A DNA stretch of 64,000 bases, from assembly GCF_042242105.1 (NCBI RefSeq), contig NC_092013.1, positions 17,373,618 to 17,437,617 of the forward strand, written 5' to 3'. Shown here piece after piece: positions 1-11,624 of this stretch (within the stretch, counting starts at the first letter, position 1; every line of letters begins with the position of its first letter). Both the position numbers and the translations under genes were made by a program. The DNA is from Pempheris klunzingeri. Taxonomy: Eukaryota; Chordata; Actinopteri; Acropomatiformes; Pempheridae. Under the pieces are notes generated by a model, which saw nothing but the letters and a program-made list of their open reading frames with translations, was not told the origin of the DNA and did no database searches.

Positions 1-2110
1 GGGAAGAACTGAATTAGCAGCAAGAGGGAACTATTTATGGGTTAAGTTAGGATAACAGATTTTTCATCATACTCTTTGGCAAATAAAGAAGGACAGATTA
101 TGGATGACTGTTTGAGTGATATGTCAACTGGGACTTTGGCTTTGGCATAGAACAGAAGGACTCGTCTTGAATGCATCTATTGGATGAACAGATCTCCCTA
201 ACAGATGGAAACGTGTTTGCCTTCATCCAAAAACCCCATATCTTGGATCTGGGAAGGGCAGAAAAAAAAACTGATTGATCTGAGTTTATCTCTGGCTGCG
301 GGGAGGAAGTTATGAAAGGAAGGCATATGAGGAAAAACAGGGGAGATTAAAAAAAAAGTGAGCTGTAAAGATGCCTCCTCATCGGCCCAGTGCTCTAACT
401 TTTGTGTATACATTTAAGATAGGGAGGTGGTGGAGGAAAATGTAAACAGTGTAATAGTACCTGCCATAAAACACCTGTCTTCGTCCTGTAGGAAAGCCCT
501 GGCAGTAGACCACATAAGAGTCTCTCTGCAGCTCTCCTGTAAACATAAATATTTGCTCGCCAACTTCTTGTCAGGTTTCCATGTGTGTGAATGCGTGTCA
601 AAGCGGTCGTGCCGTCAGTGAATATTGTACAGCATATGATTTACTTTTGTCAAAGCAATATTAAAGTGAGGTGTTCAGGTATCTCAAGACGTTTCTCTTC
701 ACCAAAGTTTTCAGTCTCTAAAGAGTCCTCGTCATTGCCTGTAACTGTCCTTGTGAACAAGAGATGACTACACACTAACCCCCGCATCATATCTGCGTTT
801 TATAATGAGCTCAACAAGGAATTCTGCTCATTATTTTTCTTTTCCGATCATCCGACATCTTCAAAAAAAAAAAAAAAAAAACGAGAGAGAGGTGATTGGA
901 AGCGCAGGAAGATGCCGTTAAGACTTCACTCCGGTTGCAGTTTCATTTTGGCACTTGTTCACATCACCAGTTGTGTATGGCAGGGTCAGGTGTTGCTCCA
1001 AAGCTTCCTCCACCGCAATATTTGCATCAGGGCACAAGCGCGGCTCGCGTTATATAGCTTTTCAAGTGCTGTTTTCAGCAAACAGACCAATAAGGGACGC
1101 CAAATGAAATTCCAGTTTACTTTGAGAAACTCCTCACTGGTGCTTACATTGCTGTGGAGCGGGTTTAGAGCGGCGACTCTGTCCCACGGAGAATCTCAGG
1201 AGCTAAAATGTATTTGTATGTACAGATCATTCTGTTCTTCTTTTTTTTTTTTTTTTTTTTTCCGCCTGTCACGGTTAGGTTAAAGTCAAGAGTTTAGTGA
1301 GGAACTTTGATTTATCGTACTCTGCTGTTACAACTGAGACGTTCTTGTTTTTGTTCGTTGTAAGATGACTTTGTAAAGAATATTATGAGAGACTGCCTTT
1401 ATTTTGTGAGCCACAATTTTCTTCGTTCTTTAAACACATTCTTTGTTATGAGGCATAACTTCATATGAAAAAGATATCTGGAGATGAAGTACGAAATAAA
1501 GAAATGGACTTCACAACTGTTTATCTTCTTTTTCTCTGACTTCATCACATATTCCTAATTATGAAGGTAAACTCTGCGATCAGAAATGATTGTGTATGAA
1601 ATAAAAACCTCTGTATTACAGAGTGACGTATCCTCACCTCTGGCACTGAATTTAAACCTGATAAAAATTATCAAAGCATACAAGCACACAAAATGCTGCA
1701 AACTCATTCAGAAACTAAATATATGTGTTATGCAGAATGAAATACAGAGCATTTATTGGAGTTGTATTAATTCTATAGCTGAGAACATATTGTAATGACA
1801 GTCCAGCACTATTGCTTGGATTTTGTGGAATTTTCATCGGGGCTCAACAGATATTGGGTTCAGATTATTGGTGTCGAAAAGGTCTGCTGAATTTAATGAG
1901 AGCAGAGCAGACGATGATGAACATCCCTTTGATAATGAAGTCATTTTCATTACAAACGAGCGTCCAATAAATAATCCAAACAGAACTTCAGGGCACTTTT
2001 CAGAAAAAATGAGTTATTTCTATTTCTGAACATATTTAGAATATTGAATCAAATTACAGATGACAGTTTCTTCTTCAATAAACTTCCACAAATTGTGAGG
2101 TCTGGGTTAT
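1..2110. other. Intergenic, no gene recognised
   Basis: AT-rich single-copy-looking DNA. The open frames here are short, lack recognisable motifs and have no convincing splice context. A-runs near 860-880 and a T-run near 1240-1260 are the only simple repeats of note. It lies downstream of the 3' end of the minus-strand NECAB gene. Confidence 0.5.
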
Positions 2111-2114
2111 TTTG

Positions 2115-2255
2115 TGGGCGGTGATCTCAGGAGGTAGAGCGAGTCCTTCATTAATCCCTGGCTTGGTGGTTCTGCCTGTGCGCGTTGGTGTGTGTGAATG
2201 GGTGAATGAGAGGCAGCACTGTAAAGCGTGTAAATGCAGTCCATTTAACATTCAC
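2115..2255 (+). mobile_element. Truncated tRNA-derived SINE remnant
   Basis: A tRNA-like head (GGTAGAGCGAGTC followed by TTCATTAATCCC) is joined by an internal deletion to the typical body end, GTGTGAATGGGTGAATG then CTGTAAAGCG. This arrangement is familiar from a very common fish SINE family, recalled rather than searched. The B-box region is mostly lost, so the copy should be inactive. Confidence 0.5.
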
Positions 2256-3009
2256 TTGTCCACACAAGTTTCTTTTTGCACCCTCCTGTGATTTTTGGCT
2301 CCTCTTTGTCTCCCTAAATGTAGTGAATCATTCAGTGACTCCTGATAAAATATGCACGAGGCATCTTTAAATCCTCGTATCAAGTAATGAGGAGGCTTTC
2401 CTGGAGATGAATCATTCTGAGGTGGGTGGGAATTCGGTCATGTATAATGTATAATGTTTTCCACATCTGAAGTTAATGAATATTCAGGTCAGTTCATGGT
2501 GAAGATATATATTAAAAGGAGCAGAGGCAATAGGAGGTGATTGACTTGGCTGACTAGTTATTGTGTTTTACATCAAAGAAGCAGAATATTAATTCAAACA
2601 GAAGAGGAAGCCAGCATGCAGTAGTGAAGTGTAATAGTATAAACAACCACAAGATGGCGCCATAAGTTATATAATTTCAGAAGTGAAGAGTCATCGCCAT
2701 GTTAGGCTAGAAGATCTGAGATGTGGGTGACTTGTTGCAGAGGTCTTATTTGAACTGGGATCACAGTCCATGATTCCTCTCACAAGAAATAATAATAAGT
2801 TCAACAGAATAATCCAAAAACATGCCCTCTTTGGTCAAAAGAGCTTCCTGTCTCACAAAGAATCAAATAAAGTCCACAAATATTCTGAACACATGCCTAA
2901 AAACATCCACACGTGTGTCAGTCTTGATGCATACAGCCATAATTTTTCTCAATGATACACGTTGGTTGCATTAACTCCAGCAATCGTGCAATCTGCATTT
3001 AACGTAATC

Positions 3010-4190
3010 ATACCCACTAGATGGGTCTCCAAGCTGTCAGACCTAGACTTCACACACAGCATCTGTCAGGATGGCTCCCACCTCTCTGCCACTTTGTAAT
3101 CCGGCACAGGGGCTCCACAGGGCTGTGTGCTGAGCCCCTCCTCTACTCTCTGTACTCCTATGACTGTCAATCATTAAATATGCAGACATCGCGACGGTGG
3201 TGGGGCCGATTGCTGAGGGTGATGAGTGAGCTTACAGGAAGGAGGCACAGAGGTTAACCGGCTGGTGCCCAGAAAACAGCTCAGCACTGAACTTCAGAAA
3301 ATCAGAAGACATAAGACATAAAACTATGGGAAGAAGAAAGGTGACCATGCCCCACTGTACTGAAAGATCAGAGACACATTTCAGAAGATCCCACGTGGTC
3401 AACAAACAGGAATTCTCTTGTCGAGAAGACACAACAGCAGCTTTACTTCCGAAGAAGACTTGGGGAGGTAAACCTGCCATAACAGCTGCCAGTGTCCTCC
3501 CACAGCTGCTCCACTGAGAGTGTGCTTACACATGGGACCTTAGTGTGCTATGGCAACAGTTCTGACAAGCTGACAAGGACGCTCTGCAGAGAGTCATGAA
3601 AAAGCCCAGAAGGTTAGCAATACACATTTGCCTGCCCTGGAAGACATATATAGCTCCCGCTGCTGCCTGCAGACGGCACCCTGCATCTTAATGGAATCGT
3701 CTCACACTGCCCCATCACTTCTGCCCAAAGCTCTAGAGGTCCATTAGCGCACCCACAAGATTAATGAACAGTTTCTACTCTAAGGGCACACCACACTGTG
3801 CTCTGCAATGAAAGCGCACCCCCAATACATTTGTTCTGCATTTATTCTGTGCTATGTTGATATTTATCCACAGACAATATTTATACTCCACAATTTATAC
3901 TACCTCTGTGCAATGTACTGTGCAGTATCCTATAGTCTTGAATTATTAAAGTATATAGAATATGTGTGTGTGTGTGTTTGTCATAATGTAATGTGAGTTG
4001 TATGAACAGCTTTTTTTTTTTATTATTCTCACTCTTTTTATTGTTTTATGTATTTATTTATTTATTTATTTTTATCTTGTACATCTGAGCTCCACTCAGG
4101 GAATGTGCTTGAATTTCAATGTGTGCACCAGTAAAACAACAATAAAGAAAATCCGATCTATTCTATTCTCTATTCTAAAGTTATCCTGAG
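3010..4190 (+). mobile_element. Degraded 5'-truncated LINE (L2/Rex-like), with 3' tail
   Basis: Around 3110-3150 the translation keeps the reverse-transcriptase signature G-C-A-x-P-L-L-Y-S-L-Y (usually PQGCVLSPLLYSLY), followed by relics of the C-terminal part, such as the ADIATVVGPIAEGDE-like stretch in another frame. The reading frame is broken many times. The element ends near 4140-4190 in an AATAAAG signal followed by repeated TCTATTCTATTCT, a 3' tail typical of fish L2-type LINEs. It includes (TG)n near 3963 and a T/TA-rich run near 4010-4070. It is non-functional. Confidence 0.65.
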
Positions 4191-6100
4191 ACCCCTTCAA
4201 AGATCACACCAGAAATACCTCAGAGTAAAATATTTTTTTAAAGTTTTGCCTTTAAATCTGTACAAGTTTAAAAAGTATTGGCAGCAAAATATATTCAAGT
4301 TTCATAAGTCAAAGTAATTATGCATCACGCATGTTTGAAATATCTGATGCTTAAAGTAATTTCAATGAGCTGATCCAAATGTTTGCAAGGCTGTATCTAA
4401 AGCAATGCCATACATGTTATGAGCTCATCATGCAGTATGTTATATCTAACATATTTGTCTGCAAAGCAACTAGTTATTATTATTATTATTATCATTATTA
4501 TCATTACAGTCCACCACTGTAGATATACTGTAGGTACGATTACGATAATACATCTTAATAGAAGCAGCTGCTGTTATTTGTCTTTGAAATCAGTATTTCA
4601 ACCAATGTTTCAGCTGTGTCTCAGGATGTTTTACAGCATAGATCTATAAAAAAAAAAAAAAAAGCATGATTAGAAAGTATTCACTGATTGTCAATTGATT
4701 TGATTGTGAAACATGACTCATCGGAGGTAATTGAGTGTGTTTGTTAGAGCGAGTGTTGCTGTTTATTTGAGCAGCAGGGTCGTGACGTTTGCTTCATGCT
4801 GAAGGTGAAGATTGAGCGATTTCATGCTGTGCAGTGTTCCTGAAGTTAGGGTCTGACCATCACAGCCTTCATGATGGGAGGATTTATTGCAGCACTGTTG
4901 TATTAGATTGCATTTGTTTTAACTAGATGTAAAAACTAAACTGGCAACTGAGCGCACACAGACACATACCTACACATAGGCCTGTGTTTACGTATGAAGC
5001 TGAGAGAGTTTCATCTTTTGTTCTGTTCTGTATCAAATGAGTAATAATTTTTAAGAGTAGGTAGCTCTTGCTATAGATCAGCACACACACACACACACAC
5101 TCACACTCACACAGAGAGCTGTGTTTGTGTTTACGAGTCGGTTGGTGTTCTGTGTGTCGGGGACAGAGGGGCATCTCAGTGTGTGGTGAGCTGTAGCTCT
5201 GCCTGTTCCTTGGCAAAAATGCTACAACACGCTGCTGTAATGTGGAGAGAGACTGGTTCAATTATGTCTGATTTCTGTCCTAACTTCTTGCTCGAGGCAG
5301 AATAATGGAAGTCACTTTAGATTCTGGCCCTGTTTTCAAAGCTAAGAAAGGAGCTACAGCATGAAAGCAGTGATACAGAAAACATCTTTCTCTTCTTCTT
5401 TCACTCTTCTACCTTTCCTCTCTTTTCAGTCCCCATCTCCTCTTTTCCTCACTGTTTTCTCACTTCAAGAAAAATGCAATCTTCTTCTGTCACCTTCTTT
5501 GATAACATGTCATGAGTAAATTATTCCCGTGTCAAACGCTGAAAACAATATGGGTTCTGACGTATCGTTTTTGACGCTCACAGGCTTTGTATCTTCACCC
5601 GAGCAGTTTCTTAGTGGTTTCTATTTATGAATCATCAGTCTCCCACACAGTGGAGGGACCACATATGACAATTTGACCTTTAAAGATGCGGCAACTACGT
5701 CACAATAACACGATTCAAAGTTACACTGAGTTTTTCTTTGCACATGTGGAGCACTTGTGAGAGCTCATCATATAAATGCATACATACACATACACATGTA
5801 CATACATATACACACATACCATAAGATCTCCAGTTTTGATTTTTCTAATGTGATCTAAATTTATTTCTCAGAAAACAATATTGTAAAAAACTTAATGAGA
5901 AATTGGCTGCAGATGAGTGATATGAGCCAAAATAAGTGCAGAACTAGGTGGTAGCTGCACTGGAAAACAGTATTAGTAGCGAGCGGGCTTGTTAATAAAA
6001 CATAAAAATCAGACCCATAGTGTTTAGCAGTTAGTCTAAGATCCAATGCATCATGGGGGGACATGATGAGAACCACACACAATAGAAATAAAAGTGTACA
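4191..6100. other. Intergenic, simple repeats only
   Basis: An (ATT)n/(ATC)n tract lies at about 4473-4505, an A-run at about 4648-4663, an (AC)n tract at about 5082-5101, and a degenerate ACATACATAT-rich stretch at about 5780-5820. I see no coding exon or RNA gene. Confidence 0.4.
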
Positions 6101-6109
6101 GCCAGTACT

Positions 6110-6480
6110 TTGATATAATATGCTATAATGCTAATGTTACCATGCTAGCTGTGCTCATAAGGAGAAAGTCAACATGCCGTTCAGCTTATATAACAGTTTA
6201 GCGTGTTAACATGCTAACATAACGTATCGCTGAGGCTCATGGATATGTCGTTACTTTTGCTGGTAGGGAGGGATCACCAAAATAGATGCAATTCATCCTA
6301 AGGGTGGGCACTGATATCTGTACCAGCATTTCGTGGTCATAGTTCCAACAGATTAAAAGTCATTAAAAGCCAAAAAATGTCAACCTCACGGCGAGGCTCA
6401 GAGGATCACTAGAATTAGTAGGATTCATCTTGGAGGGGGGATGTGATTGTTTAAAATGTCGTAGCAATCTCTGTCATAGT
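6110..6480 (+). repeat. Dispersed fish repeat with two tandem subunits
   Basis: It opens with GCTAATG/CATGCTAGC-rich sequence. Two diverged copies of a roughly 100-bp unit follow, starting GGGATCACCAAAATAGATGCAA (about 6270) and GGATCACTAGAATTAGTAGG (about 6403), each followed by ATTCATCCT-like or ATTCATCTT-like sequence. The same arrangement is a frequent interspersed repeat in percomorph fishes, as I remember it. No coding potential. Confidence 0.5.
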
Positions 6481-6988
6481 GTGGGCATATTTTAACCTGA
6501 AATAAAGGGGCAGAGTGACACCCTGTCTGCCTCTCAGTAAAACTTGCAAATGGCTTTTGACAGGATGCTGTTATGAACACCTAATGTTCTTCAAGGTCAG
6601 GAGTGATTTATGGTAATTGAATTTTAGACAAGATTTTCTGCACTTTTCTGCCGTGCTGCACTCTCATCGAAGACACAGCACGAAACGTAGATTTCACATC
6701 TTCTGCATAACTGCAAAAATATGTGTGTCTGACCTTTCTGTTATTTGTTAAGAACGCTGGTGGCTTGGGATGATAAATTGTCTGTGAGGAGTGTTCAAGT
6801 CAACAAGGTTGAGTGACTGTCTGTCAGAGGCGAGACACCCTCTGAACGTGTTGCCTCCTGCACAATCAGGTTTGCAGGGTGAAAGTAGGACACCAGCTGT
6901 TGCTTTGTCACCTTTGGCCCCCAGTCTTTAGGTGGAGATAAGTTGCACTTAGCATCATCAGACCCACTATTTTTATTTATGATGTTGT

Positions 6989-7250
6989 GGGGCAGCATGG
7001 TTAACCCTGTTACCTCACAGCAAGAAGGCTCCAGGTTCAAGCTTGCCTTTCTCTGTGCTTGCAATCCTCATGCTCGCATGGGTCCTTTCTGTGTACTCAG
7101 GCTTACTCCCATAGCCCAGAGACATGCAGGTCAGGTTCATTTGTGACTCTAAATTATCACTATCTGGTGTGATTGGTTGTTTGTCTCTGTGTGTGGACCT
7201 GTGATTGACTGGTAACCAGTCAACTGAACGGTATTGATAATGGATGGATG
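6989..7250 (+). mobile_element. tRNA-derived SINE copy 1
   Basis: It reads GGCAGCATGGTTAACCCTGTTACCTCACAGCAAGAAGG, then a GGTTCAAGC B-box-like site, the conserved body (GACATGCAGGTCAGGTTCA, TGATTGACTGGTAACCAG) and the terminal ATGGATGGATG. The same family occurs at 29442-30018 and 33059-33357, in the same orientation. This copy lacks the CTGGGATAGGCTCCAG segment seen in the third. Confidence 0.75.
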
Positions 7251-8559
7251 ACTGATTTGCTCTTTGAACTAAAAATTAGTTTTAAATCTCTTGTTGGGTG
7301 TGGCCATGTATCTTTGGGTATGTATTATTTATGATCTACTGCTTCTCTGACCTCACATATACTTAGAAATGTGTCTGTGAGCTGACACACATTGACAGAT
7401 TATGCTTTAATATATCTTGTGCTGTTATCTTGTACAGCTTGACATCCCCCAGGGGTTTTTTAGCCAGCATGTACATGCACAACTTTTATTCTCAACTCAA
7501 ACACAGAGTGGAGACACATGCTTTGACTTTGGATGCCTTCTGCGTGTTGCCGTCTGCGCAGTAAGGCGGAGGAAATGGCAATAGTGAGGAATAAAACAGG
7601 ACAACAGATGTCGTTGGGCCACCTTAGCCCTGGCCCTTGGCTCTCTGAAGAGATGAGATGTGTTTGCACACATCAGAGCCAAGGGCACCTGCCTGAAACA
7701 GAATAAAAAGGTCTAAATTTTTTTAACCTCTCCCGTTAAAGAAGAGGGGTACAGAGAGGCGGTAGTCTCATTCAGGGAACTGTATGATTTGAAATACTAG
7801 CACAAAGTCTGAACCTTGACTTTGGCTATTCATCTGCGTCCCACATTCCTTTCAATATAAAGACTTTTTTTTTTCACAATCAGTAAAATGAATAATAGGA
7901 AAGTATAACTTTGATAAAATAGACTGCAGAGATTTTTATTTACTGAAGCCAATGTATTGAACACATTGGTGCTTATGTTGTTTTATAATCATGCTGGAAT
8001 ATGTAACTGCAAGTAGAAATCTCTTGAGAGTCCCAGGGTGTATTTTGAGAGAATAATGCATTCCACTGTGGTTTCAGTATACACATTTCTCATTCAGCAG
8101 CAGCAGCGCAGAATCCCTCCATCTTCTGCAGAAATGGAACAGAGACTGGGTGAGGTAGTCCCTGCTGTATTTCTACGATATACAATAAATCAGGTAGACC
8201 TCTGTCTCTGCACCGTTTGTCTTGGAGAACATCACCAATATCAGGCGGTAGATTTATATGTTGTGTATAGCAGAACAGGTTTTAATTAACTGTACTTAAA
8301 ACACTTTTAATCAGTTTTCTAGCAGCAGCATCAATACTGAGACTAGATAGATCACAGTTACTTTTGTTAGACCAGTTGAAAAGAAGGAAGAAACAACGAT
8401 ATACACAATCTGTCTATATCATAAAATTAATATTTATTGCTCAATTATCTGTGGCAGCATCGCACTACTTGCGCTATAATTTGCAGTAACTGCAGACTCT
8501 CCTCTTCAGTTTTGGTAATAAACGTGGCGGTGACACTTGCCCTTCAGCATTTCGAGGAA
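7251..8559. other. Intergenic, no gene recognised
   Basis: Mixed AT-rich sequence without recognisable exons, RNA genes or repeats. Open frames here have no family resemblance. Confidence 0.4.
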
Positions 8560-8840
8560 CAGATGAGGAGCAGGAGGTGTGGGTACACATCCTCTGAGCC
8601 TCATCTACATGGCTGCCCAGCTCGCCACTGCATATTCAATCTGCCTTACCGGCAGACAGCCTGCTGACAGGAGGATAAAGATGAGGGGGCTTCAATTTGC
8701 CAATGTCAATCATGCAATTAAATATTATAGCCCCAGCAATCATTGCAATGATGTGCCAGCCCCTGCGCCTGTGCAATTGCAAATTTGGCACAAACAATTT
8801 CAGCAATGCTATGTTTCTGTCATGACAGGATACTGACTGC
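8560..8840. promoter_or_regulatory. Candidate conserved non-coding element
   Basis: The block is unusually free of simple repeats. It carries several AT-core motifs of the kind bound by homeodomain and POU factors: ATGCAATTAAATATTATAG near 8713, TGCAATGATG near 8744, and TGCAATTGCAAATTTGGC near 8773. Overlapping open frames on both strands are short and match nothing. The call rests on texture only; no cross-species comparison was possible. Confidence 0.25.
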
Positions 8841-9104
8841 AAGGGGGGATCTGGAATTATCAAAGTGTCATTCAAGGCTTGTAAAGCATTCGCCTCAAAC
8901 TATTCTCACGGCAAAAAGAAACATGGCCTTCTGTTGAACTCGAGTTCAACAGAATATTACAGAATAATACAGAACATATCCCTCGCAATATATTACATGC
9001 ATGCAGCATCCCAAGTCCAATTCATATACTGCAGTGCACCGCTGCTCTGTTTGTGTTCTGTTACATCTGAGAGAAAAGACTGCATTTGTATGATGATTGT
9101 GGTG

Positions 9105-9300
9105 CAGTGGCTCTTAACCTGCAATTCAAAGGTTTTATTACTAGCTTGAGAAATAATGAGAAACATGTTTCTGCAACACAAACATATATTGCTTGCTTTG
9201 CCCTCTTCAGGCCTCTAAAATCACCGTTGTACTAAATTGCTCACAACTCATAGATATGCAGTCTGTGTAGGCCCCAAGTACACATGGTTGGGAACCACTG
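9105..9300. mobile_element. Degraded hAT-type MITE
   Basis: The left end CAGTGGCTCTTAACC and the reverse complement of the right end, CAGTGGTTCCCAACC, agree at 12 of 15 positions. Both resemble the CAGTGGTTCTCAACC terminus of hAT/Charlie elements. The 196-bp interior has no ORF. The flanking 8-mers (TTGTGGTG and GTGCTCAA) do not match, so any target-site duplication has decayed. Confidence 0.55.
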
Positions 9301-10439
9301 GTGCTCAATAATTCCCCCGCATCCTCCTCACATAGTTGGATAATCTTGGTCAGGGAGGTGTTTTTTTCAAGTGCTGTTCTTATTTCAAAGCACCGTGGGG
9401 AATTCACAGCTCACAGAACACTGATGAATAAAATTATTAACTAAAATGCTGTGACAAGTTTCTTTGAGCCCTAATTGCGAGGCAGACTTCAGGCTGATTT
9501 TGCTTTCTTGTCTCAGATTGCTTAATGCATTATTTGGATTTCTACATCTTACGTTATTGAGGTTCAAACTTCTCTGGTACACACAATCAACTCAGATACA
9601 ATGGAGAATCCAGTTGCATCAGCATCGATCAGTATTTTTTGTATTAGCACTGAATTAAATGACCATGTGAAATATAAAAGCAGCAACTCAAACACTACTG
9701 AGCCTTTTATCCTCAGATAGTTTTAGTTTTTTGTTTGTGGAGGCTGAGCAGTTCTTATCATGACTGAACAAAAACAACTTTGATAAACTTACTATAAACT
9801 AGAAAAGTGCTCTCAGTAGAGGTGACCCCTGCTACACCTGATCACCTGATCTAAACCTAACCCCAACTGTGGAGGACACCACTATGTGAAACACTATCTG
9901 ATGCACCAGACGTTGACACAACAACTGTTAACTCTTGCTCACTTAGTCAAGATGGTGTCAAACTTAACAGAAACAAGGATTTATTCATGTCGTGTTGTGT
10001 GTAACTTTAGCACATAATAACATTTCAGGCACTGAATTGATCTGCAGATCTTTTTGACAGATGTCATTTTTTGAGCCACAATAAAGTAGTTATTGTAGAC
10101 TAGGTATGGCTTGTTTTTAGCCGAGCTGTTTACCAGAATTTGCCTTTTACTATCTAACTCAAAAGTGAAGCAGTGGTTGATTGGCCTTGACCAGCTGGAT
10201 AACAGAAATTGGGGAGTCAATGTCGGTATTAAACAGTAAATAAAACAGGTTTTTCAAGGGTTGTGTATCACAACGGTCATTCAGCATACAGGCAAGAATA
10301 TGAACAAAAAATATTATGCCCACTGATCCAGTAGTATGTGAGATTAGCTGCTGACAGACAGGCACACAGATACTGGTGAAGAAAACCAATCTGTCAGAAC
10401 TGAAGATTCAGAGGCATTTGCAATTGTTAAAGAAAAAAA

Positions 10440-11431
10440 CAACTACTAGCTTTAATGATTTTATTAAAGTTGCTTTTAATTTTCTTTACAATTGATGGTG
10501 TACATTACTGAACCAAAACACAAGAGAAATATGAATATATCTGAGTTCCATATGTACAGATGGAATAAAGTCTACCATGATCAAAATAAATACATGATAC
10601 ATTAAATATATTCTCTTTTCATAACTTAGTGAAAGACTGAAATCTCCTCACAAGGTGGTAATTACTTTAGATACGTACATTTTTAGAGATACTTTTATAA
10701 TTCACACACAAAGTGTGTCTCAGAAGATTGAGGAGTTGTAATAAATAACCGACCACTAGCATGTCTAGCTATAGATAGATGTGAGGGCAGGTGTAGCATC
10801 TTGATAATTTTTTTGGCATTCTGTGCACAGTTGGAATAGCGATGAAAGAAAAACAGTGGTACAGTATTTTACATCATATACAGCCAGGATGTAAAGGAAC
10901 TATTCCTTAAAGCTCTTGGCCACAGTCATCAGCATGCATGTTTAGGCTGCAGCAAGTCTCCATCTCCTTCTCCTCTCCGCTTATTCCTCCTAGTAAATTG
11001 TATTTTAAAAGTGAACAACTCATCAAAAGCACAAAACACTACTGGCATGGTCATTTTCAATCCAACTGGATTTGCTCTAGTAGCCTATACTAGCATCTTT
11101 TTGGCGATTCTCCACTGGCATAATATCAGACAAACACTGCAAGAGAGAGGAGGCCATAGCACAAGTGAGAGACGGGGCTATTAAAAAAAAACCACTTCAA
11201 TAAAATGGTTTTTGCATTGCAGAGAATCAGTCAGTTTCAAGTCTATAGATTTGCTATGCAGTGCAGCTATCCCTTTTGATATAAGCGGCACAATAACGAG
11301 CAGTCGAAGACAGAGGAACATTAAAAGATGCTGCTGGAGAATGCTGGATGATGCCATTGTCTCTGTCTCCTGTTGCTTTCAAACACATGGATGCCTTTTA
11401 AATTCTCGTGTGTGTGCGTGTGTGTGTGTGC

Positions 11432-11464
<33 letters not shown>

Positions 11465-11543
11465 GGTGGGTGGGTTGATGCGCCAGCGTGTCTTTGTCCG
11501 TGTGACAGTGTAGGCAGAAGATGTGACATTCTGGAGTCAGTTG
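10440..11543 (-). other. necab3: 3' untranslated region of the NECAB gene
   Basis: On the minus strand the stop codon at 11544-11546 is followed by about 1.1 kb of non-coding sequence ending in an AATAAA signal (plus-strand TTTATT, 10460-10465). Cleavage is expected near 10440. The UTR holds a (TG)n tract on the plus strand at about 11409-11460. The exact 3' end is inferred. Confidence 0.6.
11409..11460 (+). repeat. (TG)n microsatellite in the NECAB 3' UTR
   Basis: GTGTGTGCGTGTGTG-type dinucleotide repeat with a few GC interruptions, ending in GCGCGCG. It would be a (CA)n tract in the minus-strand transcript. Confidence 0.85.
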
Positions 11544-11586
11544 TTAGTTGTTAGTCATAATCCACCAGGAAGCTGAGGAAACACAC

Positions 11587-11624
<38 letters not shown>

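Noticed and set aside
912-1283. 123-codon plus-strand open frame in the left intergenic region
   Set aside because: No domain, no splice context, and it ends in a poly-T run (poly-Phe). Chance length.
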